The notes under the pieces are model-generated. The model was not told the DNA's origin. It was given only the letters and a program-made list of their open reading frames with translations, and made no database searches. The position numbers and the translations under genes are program-made. 64,000 bases of DNA from AP-15 sp963845735 (lineage in GTDB: Bacteria > Pseudomonadota > Alphaproteobacteria > ATCC43930 > CGMCC-115725), in NCBI GenBank assembly GCA_963845735.1, contig CAWJTR010000018.1, positions 124,001 to 188,000 on the forward strand. The letters are read 5' to 3'. The stretch's first letter is position 1, and each line of letters opens with the position of its first letter. Positions 55,041 to 64,000 of the stretch are shown piece by piece.

Positions 55041-55458
55041 GGGGTGCGCGTGGTGACGGAGCACATGACGTAATCCGCCTTGGGGCCTATGCAGCCCGCG
55101 AAACAGCGACAAGCGAAGCCGGGCTGTCGGGACTGTCAGGACCTCAGCACCGTCACGTTGGTTTGCGCGACCGCCTGCGGAGACGCGAAGCCCTATTTTC
55201 CTTGCGGGACCCCGACCCTCTGTCGACTGCTTGGGCAAGCGCATCACGCGTCCCGCAGGCTCGATCGTCAAGGGCGGCTATGCCCTGTCGCGGCCGAGAC
55301 GCAACTATCGGAAGCATTGACCTTGCCCCGAGGAAGGCTGACAGTTCCAATGGCCATGAGCCGCCCGGCGCATCGCCCGTGGTCATCTGAGCCACGCGGC
55401 GATAGACTGAGATCAGGCCGCGCCCGGCGGCAGCGAATCACGACCAGGAGGAAATGAT

Positions 55459-56720
55459 ATGCCGAACGACCCGACGCCTGACACGAACGGCCAGAATCCG
55501 AGCGTGCAGCGCGGCGCCTTGCACGGCGTCAGGGTGGTGGATCTGACGCAATTCGAGGCCGGCACGTCCTGCACCTCTGACCTTGGCATGGCTCGGCGCC
55601 GAGGTGATCAAGGTCGAGGAGCCGACCAGGGGCGAGCAGGGTCGCGGCGCTTCGACCGACAAAAAGGGCGTCGATTCCCAATACTTCATGCTGCTCAACG
55701 CCAACAAGAAGAGCGTCACCGCCAATCTGAAGACCGACAAGGGGCGCGCCATCCTGCGCGGGCTGATCGAAAAGGGCGATGTCTTTGCCGAGAATTTCGC
55801 TCCCGGCGTCATCGAACGGCTGGGCTTTGGCTATGACGTGGTCCGCGAAATCAACCGCCGCATCATCTACGTCTCGGTCAAGGGCTTCGGCGAGGACAGC
55901 CCCTACAAGAACTATCTCGCCTTCGACATGATTGCGCAGGCGACCGGCGGCGCCATGTCGATCACCGGTGAGCCCGATGGCCCCCCGATCAAACCGGGTC
56001 CGACCATCGGCGACACCGGCACCGGGTTGCATGCGGCGATCGGCGTGCTGGGAGCACTCTATCAGCGCCAGTTCACCGGCGAGGGCCAACTCATCCGGTG
56101 TGCGATGCAGGATTGCGTCATCAATTACGGCCGCATCTCCTACGCTGCCCAGTATCTATGGGGCCATGCCGCGCCCCGCTTGGGCAACCAGAGCATCATG
56201 GGCACCAATTCACCGAGCGAGGCCTATCCCTGCAAGGGCGGCGGCCCAAACGATTATTGCTATATCTATACTTCACGGGCCAACCAGCAGCATTGGGAGC
56301 GGATCCTCAAGATGATGGGGCGCGAAGACCTGATCGGCGATCCGCGCTTTGACAGCCCTGAGGAGCGGTTCAAGAACCGCCATGTCGTCGACGAGATGCT
56401 CTCTGAGTGGACCAAGCAATACGACAAACTCGAGGTCATGAAGCGGCTTGGTGATAACGGGCGTTCCCGCGGGCGCCGTCATGGACACGATGGAATTGTC
56501 GAACGACCCCGACCTCAATCGCCGGGAAATCTTCGTCACCGTCAAGCACCCGGTGCGCGGCGACTTCAAGATGCCGGGCTGGCCGGTCAAGATGAGCGGC
56601 TCGAAGGTGCCGATCACCGCGTCGCCATTGCTCGGCGCCGACACCGACGACGTGTATTCCAGCCTGCTCGGGCTCGGCAAGGAAGAGCTGGCGGCTTTGC
56701 GCGAAGAAAAGGCGATCTGA
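55459..56720 (+). CDS. CaiB/BaiF (type III) CoA-transferase, two frameshifts
   Basis: An AGGAGGAAAT site precedes the ATG at 55459. The protein starts GALHGVRVVDLTQFEAGTSC, changes frame near 55577 to WLGAEVIKVEEPTRGEQG, and runs through FDMIAQATGGAMSITGEPDG and GDTGTGLHAAIGVLGALYQR (with the catalytic Asp of the GD motif) to about 56450. There a further one-base change leads to GVPAGAVMDTMELSNDPDL and the stop at 56720. Restored length is about 420 residues, normal for formyl-CoA:oxalate-type transferases. These enzymes move CoA between carboxylic acids. The SMP-30 gene follows 118 bases later. Confidence 0.88.
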
Positions 56721-56838
56721 TGATAGCCTGACCGGGTCGCGAGACGATCTCTGTCGAGATCAGGGAGATCCCGGCGAACGGAGCCGGACGGGCGGCGACG
56801 CCCGATCCGGCCCGCCGCCGGTCGGCAAGGCAGGGCTG

Positions 56839-57846
56839 ATGAGTGCAATCGTAGAGGGATCTGCTGGTACGCCGATTGTCGGTGCGGCCACACCGCTCGC
56901 ACCCAGCCGCTGGGAACCGGCTCAGAGCTATCCGGACCCGGCGATCCGCACGCTGGATTCACGGTTCGACGCGATCAAGCCGCCATTCAATGCTGCGATC
57001 GAGCGGCTCGCGACTGGTTTTCGCTGGGCCGAAGGCCCGGTTTGGTTCGGCGATGGCCGTTATCTGTTGTGGAGCGACATCCCCAACAATCGCATCATGC
57101 GCTGGGACGAGGAAACCGGTGCCGTCGGCGTTTTTCGTAAGCCGTCGAACCACGCCAACGGCAACACCCGCGACCGCCAAGGCCGGCTCGTCACCTGCGA
57201 GCACGTGGGGCGACGGGTCATCCGCACCGAATATGACGGTGCGATCACCGTCATTCTCGACCGCTTTGACGGCAAGCGCCTGAACTCGCCCAACGACGTC
57301 GTCGTCAAATCGGACAATTCGATCTGGTTTACCGATCCTCCTTTCGGGATTTTAGGGAATTACGAAGGCGACAGAGCGCCTCCCGAACTGCCCACCAACG
57401 TCTACCGGGTCGACGCCGCGACGGGCCGCGCCGCCGTCGTCGCCGGCGACATCAACGGGCCGAACGGGCTGTGCTTCTCGCCCGACGAAACCAAACTCTA
57501 CGTTGTCGAATCACGGTCCGTACCACGGCAGATCCGCGTCTTCGACGTCGTCGACAATGGCGCCAGGCTGGCCAATGGGCGGATCTTCGTCAGCGCCGGA
57601 GAGGGAAGCCCCGACGGGTTCCGCTGTGACGTTCACGGGAATTTGTGGTGCGGCTGGGGGATGACCAGCGCGCTCAACGGGGTCGTCGTCTTTGCCCCGG
57701 ACGCGACCATGATCGGCCAGATCGCGCTCCCCGAACGCTGCGCCAATCTGTGCTTTGGCGGACGCAAGCGAAACCGCCTGTTCATGGCGGCCAGCCAATC
57801 CATTTACGCGGTCTACGTTAACACCGAAGGGGCCGCCGGCGGCTGA
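56839..57846 (+). CDS. SMP-30/gluconolactonase family protein
   Basis: A 335-residue six-bladed beta-propeller lactonase. Metal-site features include FRWAEGPVWFGDGRYLLWSD (Glu), RLNSPNDVVVKSDNSIWFTD (Asn), DINGPNGLCFSPDETKLYVV (Asn) and EGSPDGFRCDVHGNLWCGWG (Asp). These enzymes hydrolyse sugar or other lactones with a divalent metal. No signal peptide is visible. The frame is intact. It follows the CoA-transferase on the same strand, and the two may belong to one catabolic unit, but the substrate cannot be read from the sequence. Confidence 0.94.
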   Translation: MSAIVEGSAGTPIVGAATPLAPSRWEPAQSYPDPAIRTLDSRFDAIKPPFNAAIERLATGFRWAEGPVWFGDGRYLLWSDIPNNRIMRWDEETGAVGVFRKPSNHANGNTRDRQGRLVTCEHVGRRVIRTEYDGAITVILDRFDGKRLNSPNDVVVKSDNSIWFTDPPFGILGNYEGDRAPPELPTNVYRVDAATGRAAVVAGDINGPNGLCFSPDETKLYVVESRSVPRQIRVFDVVDNGARLANGRIFVSAGEGSPDGFRCDVHGNLWCGWGMTSALNGVVVFAPDATMIGQIALPERCANLCFGGRKRNRLFMAASQSIYAVYVNTEGAAGG

Positions 57847-58005
57847 ATGCCGGCGCCAATCGCGGCGTGCGCCATGCGTCGCTGGCGATGGCAGAATCGG
57901 TGGTGCGGGGAATTGCCGCCCCGACCGCGGGAAAAGAAGCTTTTTGTTGCTAGTGTGGCCGGGAGATTTCACATATTGTGCGGCGTTCAACTGCCGGAGG
58001 AACAG

Positions 58006-58493
58006 ATGAAACGCGTTTTCCTGCTCTGCTCGCTCCTCGCGCTTGCCGCCTGCGCGCAGCCGGCGCCGCCCCCGCCGCCGACGCCGCCGCCGCCGCCACC
58101 CCCGCCGCCGGAACACAACTTCACGGTGTTCTTCGATTGGGATAGGGCCGACATTACGCCGGACGGCCCAGCAGATCGTCGGGGCCGCGGCCGGGACCTT
58201 CAAATCCGGACCGCCGGTGCCCGTTCAGGTCATCGGGCATACCGACACCTCCGGATCCGCCGCCTACAACCAGAAGCTGTCGGTGCGGCGCGCAGACGCC
58301 GTCGCTGGCGCGCTGGCCCAGGCGGGCGTGCCGCAGAACGCGATGACGGTCACCGGCGTCGGTCAGAACGATCTGAAGGTGCCGACACCTGACGGTGTGC
58401 GCGAGCCGCAGAACCGGCGCGACGGAGATCATCGAAGGTGGGGCAGGGGCCCCGCCGCCGCCACCGCCGCCGCCACCGCCGGCAACGCAGTAA
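58006..58493 (+). CDS. OmpA-family lipoprotein with proline-rich flanks, two frameshifts
   Basis: An ATG at 58006 after CCGGAGGAAC encodes a lipoprotein signal (MKRVFLLCSLLALAACAQPA; lipobox LAAC) and a run of about 18 prolines. The OmpA peptidoglycan-binding domain begins HNFTVFFDWDRADITPDG. After a frame change near 58165 it continues VPVQVIGHTDTSGSAAYNQK and LSVRRADAVAGALAQAGVP. A second change near 58425 restores the C-terminus (ATEIIEGGAGAPPPP...) with another poly-Pro tail and stop at 58491-58493. It would tether the outer membrane to the cell wall. A strong hairpin follows. Confidence 0.85.
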
Positions 58494-58509
58494 ACCGGTC
58501 GCGACAAAA

Positions 58510-58534
58510 GGGGGCGCCCCGCGCGGGCGCCCTC
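58510..58534. terminator. Hairpin after the OmpA lipoprotein gene
   Basis: GGGGGCGCC pairs with GGCGCCCTC (one G-T pair) around a 7-base loop, 16 bases after the stop. TCTTCG follows instead of a true T-run. The next ~550 bases, to 59089, hold no gene I can support. Confidence 0.5.
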
Positions 58535-59089
58535 TTCGAACTCGCGCTCGACAACAATCGTCGGGCCAGCGGTGTTGCTGCGCCTTCCTTGCGCGCGGGC
58601 CTCGGTTCCCAAGACGTCGATGCCGGGATCTAGTCCGGGCGCGGCGTTTGAGGTCGAGGAGACTGTGAAAACGATTGATCTCGAGTTGTCGCCATGACTG
58701 AACCGGGCGGCCGTGGCGTTTTACGGGGATGACGGTAAGAGATCGATTTTAGTCAAATAATTGCGAGCAAGCGTTTAACCCCGGACCCGTTCGGTCGGCC
58801 CGATGCGGCGCGTGCGAAGATCGCTTCCGTCGCATAGATAGACGATTGCCGCGATAGGGGATTTTGCCGGAAGCGCCGATCCGGGTTGCGGCAGTATGCG
58901 CCCCGTGGGTTTAGTGGTCGCGTTGCGCGGCCGCAGGATTCGTTACCACTGATTGCACAACTGTCGCGCCGGCAATTCTCGCTGCTTTAGCGGGACACCT
59001 GCCCTTGACGCGATGGCTCGTTCGCCCACTACTCGCTGATCAGCCGAGATCGTTGCGCTGGCGATCAGGAAAAAATGGGAGGACGCTCG

Positions 59090-60238
59090 ATGGACTGCGA
59101 TGCCGATCCTCCGGAAGGAGTGCAGGAGATCGAGCCGGGGAGCAGGGCACGCTCGCAGCGGATCGCCGGCGTTGTCTTGGCCGCAGCGCTGGTGCTGCTC
59201 GGGCTATGGATCCTGCACCGGTTTCTGGCGGCGCTCGCCTGGGCCACCATCCTGGCGATCGCGCTCTGGCCGCTGTACTGGCGGCTGGCGAGGGCGTTTT
59301 CCCCCGCGGGCACCGGATTCTCGCACCGCTGGTCGTCACCTTGCTGGTCGGCCTGGTTCTGATCGTCCCGCTCGCTTTACGTCGCGTTCGAACTCGCGCG
59401 CGAGAGCGGCAGTTTTTGTACGATATATCGGCGAGGTGCGAGACTCCGGCCTGCCAATGCCGCCCTGGCTACCGCGGCTTCCGGGCGTCGGCTATCAGAT
59501 CGCCGGGTGGTGGCAGGCCAATTTGAGCGACCCGCAGATGATTCACGAACTGTTCGGGCGCATCTTCACGCGCATTCCCGCCAAATCCGCAAGCCGGCTT
59601 GGCGGTGAAGTTGCCCATCGGCTGATCATTTTCGGCTTTACCCTGCTTACCCTGTTTTTCCTGTTTCGCGACGGCGCCGCTCTCAGCCGCCAGCTCTTAG
59701 ACCTGAGCCATCGCGTGCTCGGCCCGCGCGGAGAACAGGTCGCCCGCCACATGATCGCGGCGGTGCACGGAACGGTGACTGGTCTGGTGCTCGTCGGTTT
59801 GGCCGAGGGGGTGTTGCTCGGCTTTGCCTATGTTCTCGCCGGGCTGCCCCATCCGGTGCCGATCGCGGCGCTGACCGGCGTCCTGGCGGTGATCCCGTTC
59901 GGTGCGCCAGTGGCCTTCTGCGCCGCCGGCTTGTACCTGCTGGCGCAGGGCAGCACGGTCGCCGCCGCCACGGTCGTCGGCTTCGGCTTTCTCGTGGTCT
60001 TCGTGGCCGACCACTTCGTGCGCCCGTTTCTGATCGGCGGGGCGGCGCGATTGCCGTTTCTGTGGGTGCTGCTCGGGATTCTTGGTGGGCTGGAGACCTT
60101 CGGTTTGCTCGGGCTGTTTCTCGGACCGGTGGTCATGGCCGCGCTGGTCTCGCTGTGGCGGGAATGGATCAAGACCCTCCGGAGCCATCCGAGGAGGTAT
60201 CCGCCGTCGCCCCGCCGCGGTCACGGCCCGAGCGGTGA
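59090..60238 (+). CDS. AI-2E family (DUF20) membrane protein, frameshifted
   Basis: The ATG at 59090 follows GGGAGGACG. The first membrane segments (IAGVVLAAALVLLGLWILHR and FLAALAWATILAIALWPLYW) are in one frame, VVTLLVGLVLIVPLAL is in a second, and from about 59400 the rest is in a third: VRYIGEVRDSGLPMPPWLPR, LIIFGFTLLTLFFLFRDGAA, GLVLVGLAEGVLLGFAYVLA and FVADHFVRPFLIGGAARLPF. A last change near 60178 would end the protein at the TGA at 60236-60238 (PEPSEEVSAVAPPRSRPER). It is a seven- to eight-helix permease of the family that includes exporters of autoinducer-2 and Na+/H+ antiporters. The substrate is unknown. Confidence 0.85.
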
Positions 60239-60324
60239 CTACCCGCCGCGCTGTCGGGCAGAGGTAGAGTCTCAGGTTCGAATTGTAACAGCCCTCGACG
60301 ATGTCCAAAGAAGCGGAGGCCAGC

Positions 60325-60747
60325 ATGCCGGTGGTTCGGGGAAGTTGCCTGTGTGGCGGTGTGAAATACGAAATAACGGGTCCACTGATGCGCAGCGGCC
60401 ATTGTCATTGCTCAAACTGCCGAAAGGCTCACGGCGCTGCCTTTCGCAGCCGCGCCCGCGTCCGTGTCGAAGATTTCAAGTGGGTGCAAGGGGAGGAGCT
60501 AGTCAAATACTTTAAGTCCTCACCTGGATTTCATCGCGGATTTTGCAGTATTTGTGGTTCACCGATTGTAAACCGGCCTGATCGAACCCCGGAACTCGGA
60601 ATAGCGCTTGGCGGTCTCGATGATGACCCGGGTGTACGCCCCGAACGCCACTTCTACGTAGCGAGCAAAGCCCCCTGGTTTGAAATCACCGACGATCTAC
60701 CGCAGCACGCCGAGCTTCCTCCTCATTCCGAAATCCAGGGAGCGTAA
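60325..60747 (+). CDS. GFA/CENP-V family zinc protein
   Basis: 140 residues from the ATG at 60325, which follows GGAGG; an upstream ATG at 60301 is less likely. Zinc-binding cysteines are in GSCLCGGVKYEI, SGHCHCSNCRKAHGAAFRSR and GFCSICGSPIVN, the standard GFA fold (glutathione-dependent formaldehyde-activating enzyme-like). Members bind glutathione adducts or act as small thiol-dependent lyases. It has no obvious operon partner. Confidence 0.92.
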   Translation: MPVVRGSCLCGGVKYEITGPLMRSGHCHCSNCRKAHGAAFRSRARVRVEDFKWVQGEELVKYFKSSPGFHRGFCSICGSPIVNRPDRTPELGIALGGLDDDPGVRPERHFYVASKAPWFEITDDLPQHAELPPHSEIQGA

Positions 60748-60939
60748 GCTCGGCTGTTACAATTCAAACCGAAACGCGACCAGGACACGCCGAGGCTCGA
60801 CAGCCGGCCACCGAATGAGCAAAATGCGCTTATAATGATCGGCGCGGACTGCGAGCCCGGCCGTTCGGCCCGTCGTCCCCGGCGACCTGTCCCGGACGGT
60901 TCGCGGTCCTAGCCTGTCGAAAGAAACACTGGAGGATGC

Positions 60940-61366
60940 ATGAAATACGTTTGCGATGCTCTGGCCGGGAAAACCTGGTTTCGGATCGAGACAGAAGCCG
61001 AGGCGGCCAGTGAATCCGACGTTATGCGGCACGCCGTCGAAAAGTTCTTTCGCAAGGAACAGGAAAAGGCGACGCAGACGTTCCAACCGCTGTCAAAGGT
61101 CTATTTCGAGCAGGAAATCGGGCTGAAGGCGCACATTCAGCGCGAAATGCCGCTGTTCCTGACGTTACGCGAGGACGACGGCACGCCGCTGGTCACCGCC
61201 ATGCTGCCGCCGGGAGGACAAGACGACCGGACCTTCCGGCCGATCATCGTCGGAATGGCGAATGCCGACCCCGTATGTCGAGCACACCGACGCGATCCGC
61301 GCGCTGGGCCAGCATTTCGGCATCGCGCTTGAGCGGTCGCGCTGCTACCCGTATCGCCGCGACTGA
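60940..61366 (+). CDS. Hypothetical protein, C-terminal frameshift
   Basis: A GGAGG site precedes the ATG at 60940. The protein begins MKYVCDALAGKTWFRIETEA and includes MRHAVEKFFRKEQEKATQTF and HIQREMPLFLTLREDDGTPL. After MANADP the frame changes near 61273 and continues YVEHTDAIRALGQHFGIALE, then RSRCYPYRRD to a TGA at 61364-61366. Restored length is about 141 residues. It is soluble, mixed alpha/beta, and resembles short conserved hypotheticals of rhizobia. The function is unknown. It is convergent with the TcuA-like gene. Confidence 0.75.
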
Positions 61367-61438
61367 CAATCCTTGCGCCGATCCAGCCGGCCGGGGCATC
61401 TCTCCCGAACCGCCTCGATCGGACGGGTGGAACGGCGC

Positions 61439-62940
61439 TTATCCCGGCAGCGCCTGCTTGCCGGCGGTGGTCCCGGCGATCTTGCCGAATACCGAGCCCG
61501 ACACCAATCCGGTGCCGCCCGGATAATTGAAATAGAATAGTCCGCCGACCAGTTCGCCTGCGGCGTAGAGGCCGGGGATCGGCCGTTGCGCGGTGTCGAG
61601 CACCTTGCCGTCGGTGTCGATGCGCAGCCCGCCAAAGGTGAAGGTCACGCCGCAGGTCGTGCAATAGGCCTCGTAGGGCGGCTTCTCGATCGCCATCGCC
61701 CAATTGGTCTTGTCGATCGCCAGGCCTTTGGTGGTGCGCCCATCCTTGACCGTCGGATTGTAGGGAATATCGCGCTGCACCGCGGCATTGTATTCAGAGA
61801 TGGTCTGCAGGAATCGCCTTTTGTCGACCGCGGCGCCGGTCTCGGCCATCTTGTCGGCTAGATCCTCGAATGTGTTGGCGGTGACCTTGGTGACCTGGCG
61901 GATGCGGTATTCGTCGCGCTGATACTGCACGACCTGCTGGTCGAAGATCTGCCAGGCAAATTGGTGCGGCTGCTCTAGATATCAGGCGGCCGTATTTGGC
62001 GTAGGTGTAGTTGCGGAAATCGGCGCCTTCGTCGCAGAAACGTACGCCGTCGGCATTGACCATGATGGCGAACGGGTAGCTGTGCTTCTGGAAATTGTCG
62101 CCGACCGCGAGATCGCCGAATTCGGGCGCGCCGTAGTCCCAGCCAACCGCATGGCAACCCGACCAGTTGCCATAGGGCATCGCGCCGATGTCGAGCGCCA
62201 TCTTGATGCCGCCGCCGGTGTTGAAGCGGGTGCCGCGCACCTTGGCGAGGTCCCAGCCGGGGCCGAGATAGCGGGTGCGCATCTCGGCATTGGCCTCGAA
62301 CCCGCCGCAAGCGAGGATGACCGCCTTGGCCGGGATATGGGTGGTCTTGCCCTCGACATTGGCGATCACGCCATGGACGCCGTCGTCGTCGGCGATCAGT
62401 TTTTCGCCACGCGCCTCGTAGGCGACTTGGATCTGGCGCTCCTCGGCGGCCTTGAACAGGCCCTCGACCAGCCCCGGCCCGCCGCCCCAGGCTTCGAGCG
62501 CCAACCCGCCCCAGAACACGAACTTGCCGTCGTGCTTGAAGGCCTGGCGCGAGTACATCGGCGCAAAGCGGATGCCCTGGCCGCGCATCCACAACAGGGT
62601 TTCCTGGCTCTTGGTGATCAACAGCTCGGCCATGTCGGGATTGCTGCGGTAATCGGTCAGCCGGCCGAGATCGTCGTAATATTTGTCGGTCGTGTAGGTG
62701 CCGAAATCTGCTGGTCGCGATCTCGGTCTCGGAGAGATCGCACAGCTTCAACAAATCATCGACGCCATTGTAGACAAAGCGCAATGCCCCGGCGGTGTAG
62801 CGGCTGTTGCCGCCGCGCTCGTCAAAGGGCGCCGCTTCCAGCACCAGCACCCGCGCACCCTCGCCGCGCGCCGCCAGTGCCGCGCACATGCCGGCATTCC
62901 CGGCGCCGACGACAACGACGTCGAACTCGCCCGCGATCAT
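61439..62940 (-). CDS. FAD-dependent tricarballylate dehydrogenase-like flavoprotein, two frameshifts
   Basis: The ATG at 62940 follows CGGAGGGACG. Segment 1 has the FAD motif FDVVVVGAGNAGMCAALAAR and the family signature ERGGNSRYTAGALRFVYNGV. After a change near 62700, segment 2 runs from LLITKSQETLLWMRGQGIRF through AKAVILACGGFEANAEMRTR to RFCDEGADFRNYTYAKYG. After another change near 61980, segment 3 contains GGLRIDTDGKVLDTAQRPIP and GLYAAGELVGGLFYFNYPGG. Restored length is about 495 residues, normal for TcuA/fumarate reductase flavoprotein relatives that oxidise tricarballylate or related acids. Confidence 0.88.
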
Positions 62941-63072
62941 ATCGTCCCTCCGCCTCGGTTCGGTGCAGAGGGAGTAGCGCGCGGAAGCCAGGGGTGGCAA
63001 GCATGACGCGGCGGCGCCCGGCGCAGCAACCCCAGGGATGCGGGAACCCAGCCGGATTACTCGCCTCAACAG

Positions 63073-63336
63073 CTAACCGGCCGCTGGCCGCGCGAATACC
63101 ACCGGAAAGAACGAGTTCTGGCGCGCGGCAGCCCGCGCCCGCCGCACTTGCTCGCGCGCCGCCGCGTATTCCTGGAGTGCGGCTCGGTCGGCCGCCGCCA
63201 CCGCGGCTTGCGTTGGCAACACGCAGGCCGTCGGACAACGGGTGACGCCCCTTGTCCGGATGAATTCGGCAACCGCTGCCTCGCCGCCGCGGTCAGAGAA
63301 AATTCCTACCGGTTTCGTCCCGATCATCGCGCCCAC
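63073..63336 (-). CDS. Small hypothetical protein
   Basis: 87 residues (or 84 from the ATG at 63327). TKPVGIFSDRGGEAAVAEFI, then RTRGVTRCPTACVLPTQAAV, and a long helical tail (AADRAALQEYAAAREQVRRA). It resembles short conserved proteins seen in Bradyrhizobium-type genomes. Two Cys are separated by three residues (CPTAC). No signal peptide. It lies 133 bases upstream of the TcuA-like gene on the same strand. The function is unknown. Confidence 0.6.
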   Translation of the reverse strand: MGAMIGTKPVGIFSDRGGEAAVAEFIRTRGVTRCPTACVLPTQAAVAAADRAALQEYAAAREQVRRARAAARQNSFFPVVFARPAAG

Positions 63337-63574
63337 CGCTCGTGCCCAATTCGTCTCCCGAATTGGCGCTTGCAGGGCGCTATTTAATCGCGCGATCGGA
63401 CGCCGCCCATGTCGGATTTCGCGCGGGATTTCAGCGGGAACAAGCGATTACGATATGCGCCGACAGCTCAGATGGTAATGCGAAAGCATCGAGCGACGCG
63501 ACCTCGCCGACAAGGCCAACGGGAAACCTCGCTCATGGTCCCGATATGTTCGGCGAAGGATGGTCTCCGATTTC

Positions 63575-64000
63575 TCATCGCACCGCCTCGGCCGGCGTCG
63601 GCGCCCCGGACAGCGTCGGTTTCGTGGCGATGAACAGTTCGACCGTCCCGTTGTCCGGCAGAGCCTCGCTGGGCGGAACCCGACTCTGATAAGGGATGCC
63701 GAACTTCGCCAGTCCTGCCAGTAATATTTTCATCGTATCCGAGCGACCATCGCTGTTGTCGTAGACATTGATCGCCATCGATTTAATGTCGCCGAATATC
63801 GTCGTCGTCTCGGGGCCACGCGGCGTCCCAATTCGCCGATTTCAGTACATTGACGATTTCGGTGGCGTAGTGATAGGCCTCGATATCGCCGGGAGAGCAT
63901 GAGACCATGACTTGACGGGTTCCAAACGGGCGAAGGTAATCGGCGAGTTTTCCGCCCGTGTCGGCGCTTATGGTGCGCCTTTTCGTACTTTGTTTCAGCG
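63575..64000 (-). CDS. Hypothetical protein, C-terminal part, frameshifted and cut by the window edge
   Basis: Read from the right edge, one frame gives VMVSCSPGDIEAYHYATEIV, then NVLKSANWDA. A one-base change near 63820 leads to GPETTTIFGDIKSMAINVYD, followed by KILLAGLAKFGIPYQSRVPP and NGTVELFIATKP, and the stop at 63575. This C-terminal domain is common in hypothetical membrane proteins of Bradyrhizobium and relatives, which usually have two N-terminal transmembrane helices (outside this window). The function is unknown. Confidence 0.65.

Noticed and set aside
55041..55458. Several open frames of about 80-125 codons between the 2OG oxygenase and the CoA-transferase
   Set aside because: None has a recognisable motif, coding-like composition or start signal.
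1..64000. tRNA, rRNA, riboswitch or plasmid origin
   Set aside because: No cloverleaf, rRNA core sequence, known aptamer consensus or iteron set was recognised by eye; a covariance-model search would be needed to exclude small RNAs.

Overview
The window reads as one stretch of a GC-rich alphaproteobacterial chromosome, probably from the Rhizobiales or a neighbouring order. The evidence is a SciP-like DUF1153 gene, a TolB/BTAD-type regulator, TcuA-, DUF849- and thiolase-type catabolic genes, REP-like hairpins and strong purine-rich ribosome binding sites. No rRNA or tRNA gene was recognised. Many genes that are otherwise convincing are split by single-base frame changes (roughly 25 in 64 kb). 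These are described gene by gene; they look more like indel errors from an uncorrected long-read or metagenome assembly than wholesale decay, although true gene debris is also present.

Layout. 0-3.8 kb, minus strand: a catabolic operon of TPP enzyme, DUF35 OB-fold/Zn-ribbon protein, serine hydrolase and thiolase (runs off the left edge). 4.0-4.5 kb: remnants of a tyrosine recombinase and a Tn3 transposase. 4.6-8.5 kb: an MFS-DUF4129 chimera followed by the MoxR/DUF58 operon. 8.6-11.8 kb: two coupled MutS-like ATPases. 11.9-17.6 kb: two dynamin-like GTPases with a Cys-rich protein, a prenyltransferase-fold protein and enolase. 17.8-20.5 kb: gene fragments (TauD, DUF849, quinone oxidoreductase) and an intact amidohydrolase. 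20.5-25.7 kb: sparse, with a short dispersed repeat, a broken BTAD/TolB/TPR regulator and a SciP-like gene. 25.7-27.0 kb: a protein made of four 27-residue repeats next to a DUF6065-like gene. 27-30.2 kb: an EamA transporter and a GMC oxidoreductase.

30.3-55.0 kb is the most unusual part. It holds three large proteins combining a family-5-type nucleotidyltransferase domain, TPRs and a SPINDLY-type O-GlcNAc transferase domain; a PqqD-HprK-like kinase fusion; two TPR-glycosyltransferase fusions; a GT4 enzyme; a sulfotransferase-like protein; three JmjC/cupin hydroxylase-like proteins; a 2OG-Fe(II) oxygenase; a secreted TPR protein; and a 95-residue Tat-signal peptide gene at the head of the hydroxylase operon. 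The peptide gene has a candidate sigma-54 promoter, and a repeated TGTAAA-N5-TCGACA element lies upstream of it and of two flanking genes. My inference is an undescribed pathway that hydroxylates, glycosylates, phosphorylates or sulfates small exported peptides.

55.4-64 kb returns to ordinary metabolism: a CoA-transferase, an SMP-30 lactonase, an OmpA lipoprotein, an AI-2E family permease, a GFA-family protein, a TcuA-like flavoprotein and two small hypothetical genes, the last running off the right edge.
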